DNA of 64,000 nucleotides. Origin: a bacterium (GTDB taxonomy: Bacteria; Verrucomicrobiota; Verrucomicrobiia; Limisphaerales; UBA11358). Both the position numbers and the translations under genes were made by a program. Where the stretch lies: assembly GCA_021817945.1 (NCBI GenBank), contig JAKAFL010000006.1, forward strand, positions 45,362 to 109,361. Reading direction: 5' to 3'. The notes below the pieces were generated by a model. That model had not been told where the DNA came from. It saw only the letters and a program-made list of their open reading frames with translations, and ran no database searches. Numbering within the stretch: position 1 is the stretch's first letter; each line of letters begins with the position of its first letter. This document shows positions 44,164 to 53,790 of this stretch, in pieces.

Positions 44164-45954
44164 TGCATGAGATGCGAAGAATTCTGCGCCGAGAGCCTCG
44201 ACAGTCGGCACAACCAGTGCGCGGTCGAGAAATTCATTCCGCTGCTCACATGAGGTTTCCGCAGTCAGCAGGCAGCCGTGGCAGGCGCTACCGTGCAGGT
44301 GCTGGTGGTCGTGCCGGGTGGGAGCGTGGTTCGCGCAAACGGGATCGTTTGAGCAGAGCGCGCCAGATTCCAAGGCTCGCCGCATGTGCCGCCGGATGTC
44401 TCGCGCGGCTACAACAAGCCCGCCAAGCGTGCCCTCCGCATCGGATGAACCGGTGTAGATCAATATGCCATAGCAATCCGGCGCGGCGAAGATGCGCTCA
44501 CGAAGTGAGGAAGCGGGATAGCCGCATTCGAGCGAGATGGCAGTGAGTAGCAGATGCGAGAGAGAATGCAACATATAGTAAGGCAGTCCAGGAAATTCAC
44601 GCGAACTCCCTTCGTGCTCCGCTTTCCATCGTTGAAAACCCTCCGCGAGTTGAACGCCGCGCTGTTGCACGGCGGGACGTTGAAGCCAAGCGGCAACAAC
44701 TTCGGCGCGAATTTGGAGAAAGATGCCTTCGCCACGATTTTCGACAGCGGGCAGCCATGAACTGTCCAGCGCGAGCGGTGCGCGTTTCACGTCGAGGGAA
44801 AGGTCGCCCTGAATATCCGGGCCGGCCGCTTCAAATCGAGTGAAACCGACTTGGGCCACGACTTCACGCAGCCGGTGAACCAAAACAATGCGTTCGATGG
44901 CAGACATCCACGGCGCGTTCCATTGGGACTTCGGCAACGCGCGGGCAAAAAAATCGCCGTCGGGCGTGTCAGAACCAAGTTCGTCTTGGGCAGCGGAGAG
45001 CGCTTCAAACTCAACTTCTTTCACTGGCCGGTCTGCACCACCGCTGCCCTGCCGCACTCGGGTAACGGACGCGAGAACGGTGGCATCGTCGAGTCCTTGC
45101 AGTTTAACAGCGAGGTTCGGAATTTGACGCATCATCGCGAGCTTTTCCGGCGAATCCACGATAGAAAGGCCGGCATCCCATGCTGATTTTACAATTTCGT
45201 CCACAGCGGATTGCAGGTCGGGAATGGAAATAACCGACATAAGCTGGGGAAAGTAGGCGTTGCTTGCGCTACGGATGAGGAGACGGTTTGGCTCGCCACA
45301 CGATTCTTTAGTTCCCGGTCCAAGCCACGGGCGCAAGCCATTGCATGAACCAAGCGCTCGAAGTTCCATTCGCGCGGCCTGCGCCATTGGACGTTGTGCG
45401 CCGCAATCGCAGACCACCCATATCTGGTCCAGGTCGCCGGTTGTGCCTCGTTCTTCCATCCAAAGATCACGCGAACATGGCGTGGGTGTGCCATGGACAA
45501 AGGGTTTCCAGTCAATATCCCCGACGTGGCCTTTCTTGCACGCACGAACGAAACGCACCGGCACGACCGAGTATTTCTTGCCATCAGCATCACGATACTT
45601 CCCTCCGTCCAGACTGTTCAGGTGAACCAGCCGACGACGACGAAAGCCCTGCTTGGTAATTTGCGTTTCCTGAACAATGAACCATTCAGGAAAACGCCAA
45701 ACGGTGATACTTGGTTGGAATTTGAAGTTGCGGTCGGATGCCGGTGGTGGTGGACGCAGCGTCAACGTCGGGACACCAAGGATACGCTTAAGCTTCTCGA
45801 CAAGACGCGGCTCTTGAATCAGTGGAATTTGATTCACGTCGTAGTGCCAGTTGTCCAGCCCTGCAACGATGACCGATGCGTCGGGTAAATCCACCATTGC
45901 ACCAGGGCCAAATGTGGTGACGACCTGACTGGAACGTAATTGAGGTTTGCTCAT
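44155..45954 (-). CDS. drmB: DISARM protein DrmB (DUF1998 domain)
   Basis: A 599-aa protein starting QLRSSQVVTTFGPGAMVDLP, the standard DrmB opening. A Cys-rich middle part (ACKKGHVGD, VCDCGAQRPM) suggests zinc binding. The DUF1998 domain at the C-terminus has LHSLSHLLLTAISLECGYPASSLRERI, LIYTGSSDAEGTLGGLV, and ACHGCLLTAETSCEQRNEFLDRALV. DrmB works with the helicase DrmA in DISARM, where the DrmAB complex loads on foreign DNA with a 5' overhang. It overlaps drmA by 4 bp (ATGA). Its stop codon lies inside the flanking direct repeat; the length and C-terminus look normal, so it seems whole. No drmC follows. Confidence 0.92.
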   Translation of the reverse strand: MSKPQLRSSQVVTTFGPGAMVDLPDASVIVAGLDNWHYDVNQIPLIQEPRLVEKLKRILGVPTLTLRPPPPASDRNFKFQPSITVWRFPEWFIVQETQITKQGFRRRRLVHLNSLDGGKYRDADGKKYSVVPVRFVRACKKGHVGDIDWKPFVHGTPTPCSRDLWMEERGTTGDLDQIWVVCDCGAQRPMAQAARMELRALGSCNGLRPWLGPGTKESCGEPNRLLIRSASNAYFPQLMSVISIPDLQSAVDEIVKSAWDAGLSIVDSPEKLAMMRQIPNLAVKLQGLDDATVLASVTRVRQGSGGADRPVKEVEFEALSAAQDELGSDTPDGDFFARALPKSQWNAPWMSAIERIVLVHRLREVVAQVGFTRFEAAGPDIQGDLSLDVKRAPLALDSSWLPAVENRGEGIFLQIRAEVVAAWLQRPAVQQRGVQLAEGFQRWKAEHEGSSREFPGLPYYMLHSLSHLLLTAISLECGYPASSLRERIFAAPDCYGILIYTGSSDAEGTLGGLVVAARDIRRHMRRALESGALCSNDPVCANHAPTRHDHQHLHGSACHGCLLTAETSCEQRNEFLDRALVVPTVEALGAEFFASHAYL

Positions 45955-48900
45955 GGCCTGGGTGTCCAGTCGTTGAGGTTTTTGACAGTCAGTTCGACAC
46001 TAGACTCCACATCACGCATGGAGCGGTTCGCGCGGAACTTACGCCGCACGGGCGGAAGATTCGGCAAATCGGGATGCAAGTATTCGTAGAGGAGGCGCTG
46101 CGCCGCTCCCGCTTCCTGCTGGTATTGCAATGGTGTGTTGGTGAGTTGGAATTCGTCGGCGATGTTTCGCCAATCATCGAGCAATCGCCCCGCTCGCTGA
46201 AGCACGTTATCGAATAATTGCTGTGCGGCCGTGGCGCTGAGGCTGGGATCGTGATTGCGAGCGCGTTCGGCAAAGCGAGCGGCAAACAGTTCCAACGAGG
46301 TGCGGTTGGTGAGAATCTCGCTCGCGCCGAGTGGCGGCGTCATGCTGCTCATTCCCTGACGACACATGGCGACCAATGCCGCTGCCAGCGCGCGGTCGAG
46401 AGCTCGCGGCGAGAACGGCGTGACGCTCGTCGCTTCAATCGCCCGGTAAAACGTGGCGTGATACATGCCAAATCGTTCATAGTGCGAACGGTCGCGAGGC
46501 TTATGAACATTCAGAAGCGTTACGACGAGACCAGGCCGATAGGGATCGCGTCCGACGCGACTGGTGGATTGAATGTATTCTGCGCTCGTCTTTGGTTGGC
46601 CGAGCACGACCATTAAACCAAGACGAATGATGTCGAGACCGACAGAAATCATGTTCGTGGCGAGCGCCACGTCCACTTTTTTATCCTCGCAAAACGGCAA
46701 CGCGAGGCGGCTTTTAGCAGTAGCAACGTCACTCGTGGAAACGCGCGAAGTCAGTTCCAATACTTCGTAGCTGATGGTTCGGTCGGAAAACAGCGTGTCC
46801 ACCGGATCGCGTCGGCGACGACGGGAATACTGCTGCACGCGGGTTCGCACTTCGTCTTCGACGATGCGGCGGCTGCCGCCTAATTCACGTAAGCTATTAA
46901 AATACCCCAATAGCGTCATGTAAGCGTCGGCGGGGTTCTGCTTATCGCTCTTGCCGCCTTCGCGTTGGTATATCGTCTGTCCCGCGCTCAAGATCGCCAG
47001 TCCTGCGCGCAGCAAGACGACCTTCAAGCTGCGGCCTTGGGCCGCGACACCCACATAAAGACGGGCGGGTATTTCGCTCGATGGTTGTGTCACTGCGAAA
47101 AATGAATCGTGGCCGTCTGGACCGGGTGGAGGAAATACCGCTACTTCCTGCCGTTCAAACAGAGCGCGAATCTGCTTATCCGCGCGTCGCACTGTCGCTG
47201 TGCTGGCTATGATTTTCGGGCGCAGCGGTATTTTTGCGCTCATTCGGCTGGCAAGAGCGTCTATAACCGTTTCATAAACCCCCGCGATTGTTCCGAGCGG
47301 GCCGGAGATGAGATGCAACTCGTCCTGTATGATGAGTTCCGGCGGCGGCAACGGCCCGCCGAGTGTCGTCGCGTTCTTCTGATTGCAAGGGCCGTAAAAC
47401 CCTTCTCGGTCGTAGCGTTCAACCAAGCCGAACAATGTCCCCGTCTCACCCGTCCACGGCAGTGCCGCAAATTTGTCCACCGTCGCGATGAGAAATGCAG
47501 GCAACCGGCGGTAAATGGGTTCGTCCACGCCCAGGATGGGCAATGCGCGGTCGCCGGAGAAGGCGCACTTCGAGTTCACGCAATGCACACGCAAGTCAGT
47601 GGGCGCATTGACGCTGGGAATAAGGCGGAAAGAATTCCGGTCGAACTTCTCGCCGCACCACGGACAGTTCTCGATGGGAATGGGAGACGGGTTTGCGCTG
47701 GAGTCGCGCTGGAAACGCATCGTCTTCGTGTAAGCTGAATACTCCGCGCTGGCACTGGTATCGCCCCGGCGCCCCATGCGGTTCGGAGTGGCCGCAGAGC
47801 CAACCCACAGCCCGATTTCAAATGGCCATTCTCCAAGCTTCACCTTGTCCTTGTCTCGTTCCAATTCGAGGGCGCAAATCAACGCGGCGGCGCGGCTCAA
47901 TTGGTCGAGCGTCAGCAGCCGCAGCGTGTAGCGCATCAGCACGCACACGCCTGCCGAGCGAATTCCCGGATGGCGCATCCGGCGCAAAACCATTGTGAAA
48001 GCCGCAAGGCCAAGATAAGCCTCGGTCTTGCCGCCGCCCGTCGGGAAGAACAGCAAATCCACCGTGTTACGATCCAAATGAGTCGGGTCAAAGATGCCCC
48101 GCAGATTCATCAGGATGTAAGCAAGCTGGAAAGGATACCATTTCGGCGGTTGCACTTTGCTGGCGTCGCCTTGTTGTCGCAACAATTCGCGCTGGCGTCC
48201 TGCGGCGGCCATCGTGCGATTGGCGATTCGGAACGCATCCAGAACTTGCGGGTCGGCCAGTGCGTCAATGCCCGCCTGAATGCGATTCGCCGCGTGGGTG
48301 GCGTTTTGCAGCATCGCTTGTGCAGTCTGCGTTTGGCGTGCGTCCAGATTTGACGACTGAACCTTCGTTTGCTGCGCGGCAATCCAAGCGCGGTAGTGCG
48401 TCACGAGTGGCGAAAGTTTCGTCTGTGCATCCGCGTGACTGGCAAGCGCGCCAAGAACTTCCATGCCGAGTTCAACGTCTGGAATTTGGGCGGGTGAAAC
48501 TTTTTCAACCTCGGCGGTCGGAATCCATGTCGTTTGCACCGAGTGGCACGCGCCGCTGGCGTCGCGCTCGCCGGTCGCGGAAACGCCGTGGCCCACAGCG
48601 TATTCAAACACGTCGCGATACTGGATGTCTGCGACTTGCTCATCCCATTCATCCGTCAGTTCACCCACAACTGCGCCGCGCAAATCCGGTCGGGCCACGA
48701 ACGGTTTGGATGAAATGAGCGTAAGCAAAGTTTGAAAAGCGAACGCGCGATAGTGTCTCTCCTCGTTGGGTGGACGGTTGTTCACGAGAAACACGGACAC
48801 CGAGCGCGTTCCTGCGGGCAGACGGTTGCCGGCTTGACCGACGGCGCGCACGGTCACGCTGACTGTCAGCCCTCCGCTGTTCGGCACTGGAAATTCCTTT

Positions 48901-49469
48901 GGCTTGCCACCCGGCTTGGGGAGCGCAATGGAAACGGTTTCTTCACGCGGTTCGCGGCGGTAGCCTTTTGGGGAAACTCCTGCTTTGCTGTCGTCTTGTC
49001 CTTCAGCCTTTTCTTCGCCCTGAACGGAGACAGGTTTGTCATGCAGCTCGGCGGCGGTTTCCGTCGTCGAAAGCGCATCGCCCGGCTCAACCGCGCCTTC
49101 GTAAAGGTAATCGCCCCAGGCCACTTTAGCTTCGAGCGCGTCCACGCCGGGGGCGACAAGAACGCTCAAACCCATCGAGGAGGGCAGCAGACTTTTACGC
49201 GCCGTGGCGCGGTCGGGTGGAGCGGCGTCATCTGCGCCTTTGGTGTCATCACCGCTGTCAATTTCATCAGCGAAAGTTTCGTCCGACTTTTGTTCGGCGG
49301 GCGCGGAATTCGGCACGAGGAAACCGCACATATACCAGCGCGACGGCGCGTCCGGCAGCAGTTCGTGAGCGAACGCATGAGCGTTGTCAGGCCCGACCAT
49401 GTCGAGTTTTAGCGCTTCGACAATTTCAGCGCGGATCTGCGCAGAGGTGCTGGAGGATGGCATTGGCAT
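45951..49469 (-). CDS. drmA: DISARM helicase-like protein DrmA
   Basis: An 1172-aa SF2-type helicase. Walker A is FFPTGGGKTE (about 475-483), the Walker B-like motif is IIQDELHL (716-719), motif III is ASTATVRRAD (about 755), and motif VI is QSTSRVGRD. Between motifs I and II lies a zinc-ribbon-like Cys set (CPWCGEKF at about 602-605, CVNSKC at about 630-635). The N-terminal 450 residues are DrmA-specific and include a low-complexity acidic region. DrmA is the core ATPase of DISARM. It starts 2 bp after the RloB stop, so RloAB and DrmAB are one transcript. ATG 49469 with another Met two codons on. Confidence 0.93.
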   Translation of the reverse strand: MPMPSSSTSAQIRAEIVEALKLDMVGPDNAHAFAHELLPDAPSRWYMCGFLVPNSAPAEQKSDETFADEIDSGDDTKGADDAAPPDRATARKSLLPSSMGLSVLVAPGVDALEAKVAWGDYLYEGAVEPGDALSTTETAAELHDKPVSVQGEEKAEGQDDSKAGVSPKGYRREPREETVSIALPKPGGKPKEFPVPNSGGLTVSVTVRAVGQAGNRLPAGTRSVSVFLVNNRPPNEERHYRAFAFQTLLTLISSKPFVARPDLRGAVVGELTDEWDEQVADIQYRDVFEYAVGHGVSATGERDASGACHSVQTTWIPTAEVEKVSPAQIPDVELGMEVLGALASHADAQTKLSPLVTHYRAWIAAQQTKVQSSNLDARQTQTAQAMLQNATHAANRIQAGIDALADPQVLDAFRIANRTMAAAGRQRELLRQQGDASKVQPPKWYPFQLAYILMNLRGIFDPTHLDRNTVDLLFFPTGGGKTEAYLGLAAFTMVLRRMRHPGIRSAGVCVLMRYTLRLLTLDQLSRAAALICALELERDKDKVKLGEWPFEIGLWVGSAATPNRMGRRGDTSASAEYSAYTKTMRFQRDSSANPSPIPIENCPWCGEKFDRNSFRLIPSVNAPTDLRVHCVNSKCAFSGDRALPILGVDEPIYRRLPAFLIATVDKFAALPWTGETGTLFGLVERYDREGFYGPCNQKNATTLGGPLPPPELIIQDELHLISGPLGTIAGVYETVIDALASRMSAKIPLRPKIIASTATVRRADKQIRALFERQEVAVFPPPGPDGHDSFFAVTQPSSEIPARLYVGVAAQGRSLKVVLLRAGLAILSAGQTIYQREGGKSDKQNPADAYMTLLGYFNSLRELGGSRRIVEDEVRTRVQQYSRRRRRDPVDTLFSDRTISYEVLELTSRVSTSDVATAKSRLALPFCEDKKVDVALATNMISVGLDIIRLGLMVVLGQPKTSAEYIQSTSRVGRDPYRPGLVVTLLNVHKPRDRSHYERFGMYHATFYRAIEATSVTPFSPRALDRALAAALVAMCRQGMSSMTPPLGASEILTNRTSLELFAARFAERARNHDPSLSATAAQQLFDNVLQRAGRLLDDWRNIADEFQLTNTPLQYQQEAGAAQRLLYEYLHPDLPNLPPVRRKFRANRSMRDVESSVELTVKNLNDWTPRP

Positions 49470-49471
49470 CC

Positions 49472-50209
49472 TCAGCGAATAATCCGCAGTTGCGGCTGCA
49501 CAGAAGCATCAAGCGCGCGAACCAACAAATCTAGTTGAGTTGAAGGATTTGGTGGAAACGGTGTGCCGGCGTCCTTGTGGTATCTACGAACTTGATCCCC
49601 GCGCCCAACGGCAGTTGGAATGTTTGGTTTAAGCGCAGCCCAGAGTGTCGGAAATGATTCCGCACGTTTATCGTAGTGTTGTCCCCACGCTTCACCCACG
49701 GCGTGTTCCGCCGCATTGCTGTCCAACAAAGGACCGGGCCGGTCACGGAAGTGCAGCAGCAGCCAAACCTCAACGCTCGGAGTCGAGTGGCCAATGTGGA
49801 TGTTCTCGTTTAGTGCTAATTCCAATGCTGGCCCCAGTTGGCCCTGCCGATCTGGAACATCCGTATCGAACAAAACCCACACGTGGTCGTAAACCCTGAC
49901 GTCACGATTTCCGGTTGCCCACTTGGAAAGTCGGTTGCCCTTGCCATCTTTCTCATACATGTCCATCGCTGCCCGCACCAACCCTTCGGCATCTGTGCAG
50001 TTAGGATGCACGACTTGCACGGTTACTGGATTCAATTGCAATGCCGCGCGGATTGACTCAAAATACAGCCTCTCCGTCACCTCACCCTCAGTGACAATCA
50101 GGAACGAATCACCCAATCCAGGTTGGCCTGGTAGCGGCCCTTGAGGGATGCGCCGGGCGTAACTTTGTCGCACTTCATGCGGCCGTAGCGGCCCGGGTTT
50201 AGCCGCCAT
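49472..50209 (-). CDS. rloB: RloB-like Toprim-fold protein
   Basis: A 245-aa protein of the RloB family, related to Toprim/OLD nucleases. Key motifs: LIVTEGEVTERLYFESI (catalytic Glu at about 41/43), VWVLFDTDVPD (Asp115 and Asp117), and STPSVEVWLLLHF. These acidic residues match a metal-dependent nuclease centre. RloB genes are usually paired with the ATPase RloA next to restriction systems in bacteria, and similar ATPase-Toprim pairs act in phage defence, for example PARIS. It overlaps the rloA stop by 11 bp and lies 2 bp before drmA. Confidence 0.85.
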   Translation of the reverse strand: MAAKPGPLRPHEVRQSYARRIPQGPLPGQPGLGDSFLIVTEGEVTERLYFESIRAALQLNPVTVQVVHPNCTDAEGLVRAAMDMYEKDGKGNRLSKWATGNRDVRVYDHVWVLFDTDVPDRQGQLGPALELALNENIHIGHSTPSVEVWLLLHFRDRPGPLLDSNAAEHAVGEAWGQHYDKRAESFPTLWAALKPNIPTAVGRGDQVRRYHKDAGTPFPPNPSTQLDLLVRALDASVQPQLRIIR

Positions 50210-51542
50210 GCACGACCTCCATCAGTTTGGCATTGTCTTCGACACCCTCCACCAAACCATGCGGAATGAATGGCACAGCTCCGTAGCGCCCGGACAAATA
50301 TCCACGCACCAGTGATTCGTCAGCCCGTGGTTTGTAATCCGTCAGCGGATACAGAAACGACTCGCCTTCCTGATTCTTGTCCGCAAACCAGACTTGATCC
50401 CGGCGCAACAAAGTCATGTCCAGCAGCAGCGGATTGTGCGTGGTGAACAACAATTGCGACCGGCTTTTGTTGTTCGTGAGTTTGAACAGCAACCGAAGCA
50501 ACTCCGCCGCGAGTGAGGGATGCAGACTGGTTTCCAGTTCATCAACGCACAATACTTGGTCGTTTTTGACGACAGAAAGCCACGGACCAAGCACGCTGAA
50601 AAAGCGACGTGTGCCCCAAGACTCGGCGCTCCACGAAATCGGAAAGCTCTCGCCGCCTTTGCCTTCGTGTTGAAACGTGACCTGCCAGAAACGCTCTGGA
50701 AACAACTCGACTGGAGCACCCGCCTGGCGGATAAACTCCTTCATCGCCCCAAAGAATTTCTGCGCGTCCGCGTCCGGTGACTCTTCGCGCGCCTCAACAT
50801 CTGTCAGACCCAGGTCTGCCGAACGCAGCACGCTGGTGATGAACTTTCGTGCCTCTCCTGAGGCGTTCACCATTTTGGCGGTGTGTTCATGCGACAACGG
50901 AGACTCCGCGCCAAGGTTCATGAACAGGAGCTTCTTGCCGAACCACTGGTAAATGGGGATTACCTGTGCATTATTCCATTGCGCCGCAGTCGAAAGAAAC
51001 AACGCATTCTCGCGCGTCTTCTCCACAATGCCAGGATCACGCTGAAAGTCCGCTGGCTTGTCCGGCGACCAATCGTAGCGCTTTGTCTCTTCATTCCACA
51101 CGCGGTCATACCACAGTTGCGCCCGCCCATTGGGCGAAGCCACGAGCCGTTCCTGGACGACGCGATTCTTGTTCACGGCTACCGAAAGCTCGTAGAGCGT
51201 GTTCTCAGCCACGAACGTGAGTTCAAAGGTGGTTGGCGCCTCCAGCGACTCGCGATCTAGGCGGAAAGGCTCGGCAGGCAGCTTGGCCTCCGGTTTTTGT
51301 CCAGTCGCGGATTCCACCACCAGCCAGCGGAGAAAGCGGAGCGCGAGCAACACATTGGTTTTCCCACCCGCATTTGGGCCGTAAAGCGCTGCCGCCTTGA
51401 TGATCTTGGTATCAGCAATTCCAGGAAGTTCTGGCGAAATCAGGTTCTCCGTAAGCGACTTATCGTAGTTGCTCGCAGCCAAATTGAAGGTTTGCCCTTT
51501 CCGAAAGGAACGATGATTTTGAACGCGAAATTCGATAATCAT
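50199..51542 (-). CDS. rloA: RloA-like AAA/ABC-type ATPase (AAA15/AAA21)
   Basis: A 447-aa ATPase starting MIIEFRVQNHRSFRKGQTF, the typical opening of the AAA15/OLD-like class. Walker A is GPNAGGKT (55-62), a signature-like ESWGTRRFF is at about 307-315, Walker B is LCVDELETSLHP (331-342), and a later His switch is FTTHNPLLLD. It is the sensor and energy partner of RloB in a probable two-gene defence module. The pair heads a transcription unit that continues into drmA and drmB. ATG 51540-51542. Confidence 0.85.
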   Translation of the reverse strand: MIIEFRVQNHRSFRKGQTFNLAASNYDKSLTENLISPELPGIADTKIIKAAALYGPNAGGKTNVLLALRFLRWLVVESATGQKPEAKLPAEPFRLDRESLEAPTTFELTFVAENTLYELSVAVNKNRVVQERLVASPNGRAQLWYDRVWNEETKRYDWSPDKPADFQRDPGIVEKTRENALFLSTAAQWNNAQVIPIYQWFGKKLLFMNLGAESPLSHEHTAKMVNASGEARKFITSVLRSADLGLTDVEAREESPDADAQKFFGAMKEFIRQAGAPVELFPERFWQVTFQHEGKGGESFPISWSAESWGTRRFFSVLGPWLSVVKNDQVLCVDELETSLHPSLAAELLRLLFKLTNNKSRSQLLFTTHNPLLLDMTLLRRDQVWFADKNQEGESFLYPLTDYKPRADESLVRGYLSGRYGAVPFIPHGLVEGVEDNAKLMEVVHGG

Positions 51543-51549
51543 GGCAATA

Positions 51550-51577
51550 ATCTTATTCTATTTTGTCTGTTTGACAA
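51550..51577 (-). promoter_or_regulatory. Candidate promoter and dyad before rloA
   Basis: On the minus strand TTGTCA (51577-51572) and TAAGAT (51555-51550) are separated by 16 bp. The -35 matches five of six bases, the -10 four of six. If used, transcription would begin almost at the ATG (51542), giving a leaderless mRNA. A dyad TTGTC-TGTTT-GACAA (51563-51577) overlaps it and could be an operator. No other promoter-like pair stood out in the 199-bp gap. Confidence 0.35.
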
Positions 51578-51741
51578 CTTTTATCGGTTTTTTCGTTCAA
51601 AAAAAGCTATTTTTGTGCCTTTCTTCCAACGATACCAACCTTGCTGCGGCTGTAGATCGTTAACTCTTGAGGTTGCAACAAGTTATACCGGTTTCCAATC
51701 CACACCACCTCTGGTGCGGAATGAAAAGCAATCCGAAGCGG

Positions 51742-53781
51742 TTACAAATCCACCCCCAACAACCGTCCGCTTTCGGTGGACGCATCCAGAATTGGGTCAA
51801 TCAACCACGGCTTTTTGTCCAGCGATTCGGGCGGGGGTTCGGTGGTGGTGACAATGTATTGGAATGGCGGTTCACCGCCACTCGCCGCCTCCATCTCCTG
51901 CGCGGCATTGAAAAGGGAAACGTAAATACTTGCCGCGAGGTCGGCCTCGCGCGGACTGTCGTGCATTAGGAAACGTGGATGATGCGCGGCAGTGTTCGTG
52001 ATGCCCAGCGCCAGTGACGCGAGGTCAAAAATCAGCCAGCGCACGACCTTCAGCGCCGCGCTGTCTCGCAATCCGTGGTATTCGAGTTCGGGAACGATTT
52101 GTTTGCCGGAGAAGCGCACGCGGCCTGTAACAGCTTTGCCAAGCATCCGCTGGGCGACAAAATTGAAAATTTGACCGAACTGCTCCAGCAGCTTTTGATG
52201 ATGCTTGGTCAAGTCCGCGAGTTTTTCATCCAACGCTTCCTTGTCTCGTTTAAGGTCCTTGATTTCGACATCCCAAGTTGCAAGGTCAGCACACGCCTTA
52301 CGATAGCTGGCGAGCAACGCTTCAATCTTCGCTGCTTCCTGCGCTGGCGCTTTCAGTTTCTCCAATTCCTTTTGATGCCGTTCGCGAGAGAGAGCCAGTG
52401 CGCCCACTGCGGTCTGCAAAGCTTGTTGCTTTGGGGTAGCTAATTTCTTGCGACGTTCAAGTTCAACTTTGAGCGAAGCGACTTTTGCCGCCTCTGTCTG
52501 CGCATTGGCTGCCAGCTTGCTGGTCGCTTCGGTAATTTCGTCTTCCTTCGGACGTTCGTGCGCAATGGGACATTTCTCTTTCCAAGCTTTGTCCATCGGA
52601 TGCGAACAATATCCAGGGAAAGGCCCAAGGCCATTTAGCGTTTCGCGCAACGGGTCTTTTGGTTTTTTTGGTGGTGGCGGCACTCCGCGTGACTTCGCGT
52701 CCGCCAGATCGAATGCTTCCTGATATTCATCGACCATCGCGTTGACGACGTTCCACTCTGCGCGGCGCTGTCCAACTTCGGCGATGAGCTTGTCAATTTC
52801 CTCGTTCTGCTTGACTGAAGCCAATGCCTGGTCAGATGCGTTCCGCAACTCCCTCACTTTCTTGTCCACCTCCTGCTGAAGCAAGGGTGCGTCGGGACTC
52901 TCGACCTTCATGCCCAGCTTTTCCTCCAGCGACTTTTTCTCGCGCTCGACCGTAAATTCCAGTTTGGGCCGGTCGCGCATCTTCTGCTCGTGCGACTCGG
53001 CTTTGCGCGCGAACTCAGCAAGCAGTTTCTGCTCCTCCGCGTCCACCAAGCCCAAAACCAGCCGCACAAGATTCGCCTTGTCGTCTGACGGCACATAGGG
53101 ACTTTGCGAGTCGCTATCTTGCTCGCGACGCCATTCCAGCAGGCCGCTGAAGTGTGCTTCCTGGTCGCGAGACAGCCACGGCAACAATCGCGGCCAATCC
53201 AAATTCTTTTGGGACTCCGCGAGCGTGCGAAATTTCATGCCGCCAAAGACAGCATCGTCAATCGCCTTTTCGTATTCCTTGAAGCCAAGTCGTGAGGGGG
53301 ATTCGGAAAACTCGTCATTCAGCGAGCCGTTTAACCTGGCGAACGGATTGTAGCTACCGCCGCTCAAGGAACGTCCGACAAGCCATCGTTGGCCCGCGAC
53401 ATAAACCTCGGCCAGCACCCAGCCAGTCGGAAACTTCGCGCGGAAGCCCTCCCGGAAGCCCTTGCTGCCTGCGGGTTCTTCGCCAAGGACGTAGCGGATG
53501 AGCCGGCAGAACGTCGTTTTGCCCGCACCGTGGCCGGCGAGTCGGGATGCTTCGTCCGTCGAACCTGTCTCAAGAGCGCGCAGAATGTTCAACCCGCGAC
53601 GCAACTCGATCACCTGACGCAGCAGCGTGTCTTTCGACGGTGGCCAATCTTTATAGACCGCGAGCTTGGAAAGCCACAGCGCGGGTTCACTGCGCCCCGC
53701 TGCCGGCGCGAGCGACAACGGCTCGTCCTTCGGCGGCGGAACGGCGAGGCCGGGCAGTTGAGGTTCTTTTTTTGAACGCAT
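51742..53781 (-). CDS. Rad50/SMC-like coiled-coil ATPase with zinc-hook-like Cys/His cluster
   Basis: A 679-aa protein of ABC/SMC type. Walker A is GHGAGKTT (83-90) and the Walker B region is FLMHDSPREAD (about 604-614), with the HDSP form seen in DUF2326-like ATPases. Long coiled coils (about 255-345 and 410-545) join a central turn with C392-x-H394 and C404-x3-H408 (YCSHPMD, KEKCPIAHERP), which resembles a zinc hook. Such ATPases power DNA-sensing conflict systems, including the ABC-three-component group. The adjacent gene upstream (10 bp) encodes a candidate nuclease, so the two may form a module. Overall role in the island is inferred. Confidence 0.75.
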   Translation of the reverse strand: MRSKKEPQLPGLAVPPPKDEPLSLAPAAGRSEPALWLSKLAVYKDWPPSKDTLLRQVIELRRGLNILRALETGSTDEASRLAGHGAGKTTFCRLIRYVLGEEPAGSKGFREGFRAKFPTGWVLAEVYVAGQRWLVGRSLSGGSYNPFARLNGSLNDEFSESPSRLGFKEYEKAIDDAVFGGMKFRTLAESQKNLDWPRLLPWLSRDQEAHFSGLLEWRREQDSDSQSPYVPSDDKANLVRLVLGLVDAEEQKLLAEFARKAESHEQKMRDRPKLEFTVEREKKSLEEKLGMKVESPDAPLLQQEVDKKVRELRNASDQALASVKQNEEIDKLIAEVGQRRAEWNVVNAMVDEYQEAFDLADAKSRGVPPPPKKPKDPLRETLNGLGPFPGYCSHPMDKAWKEKCPIAHERPKEDEITEATSKLAANAQTEAAKVASLKVELERRKKLATPKQQALQTAVGALALSRERHQKELEKLKAPAQEAAKIEALLASYRKACADLATWDVEIKDLKRDKEALDEKLADLTKHHQKLLEQFGQIFNFVAQRMLGKAVTGRVRFSGKQIVPELEYHGLRDSAALKVVRWLIFDLASLALGITNTAAHHPRFLMHDSPREADLAASIYVSLFNAAQEMEAASGGEPPFQYIVTTTEPPPESLDKKPWLIDPILDASTESGRLLGVDL

Positions 53782-53790
53782 AGGTTGCCG

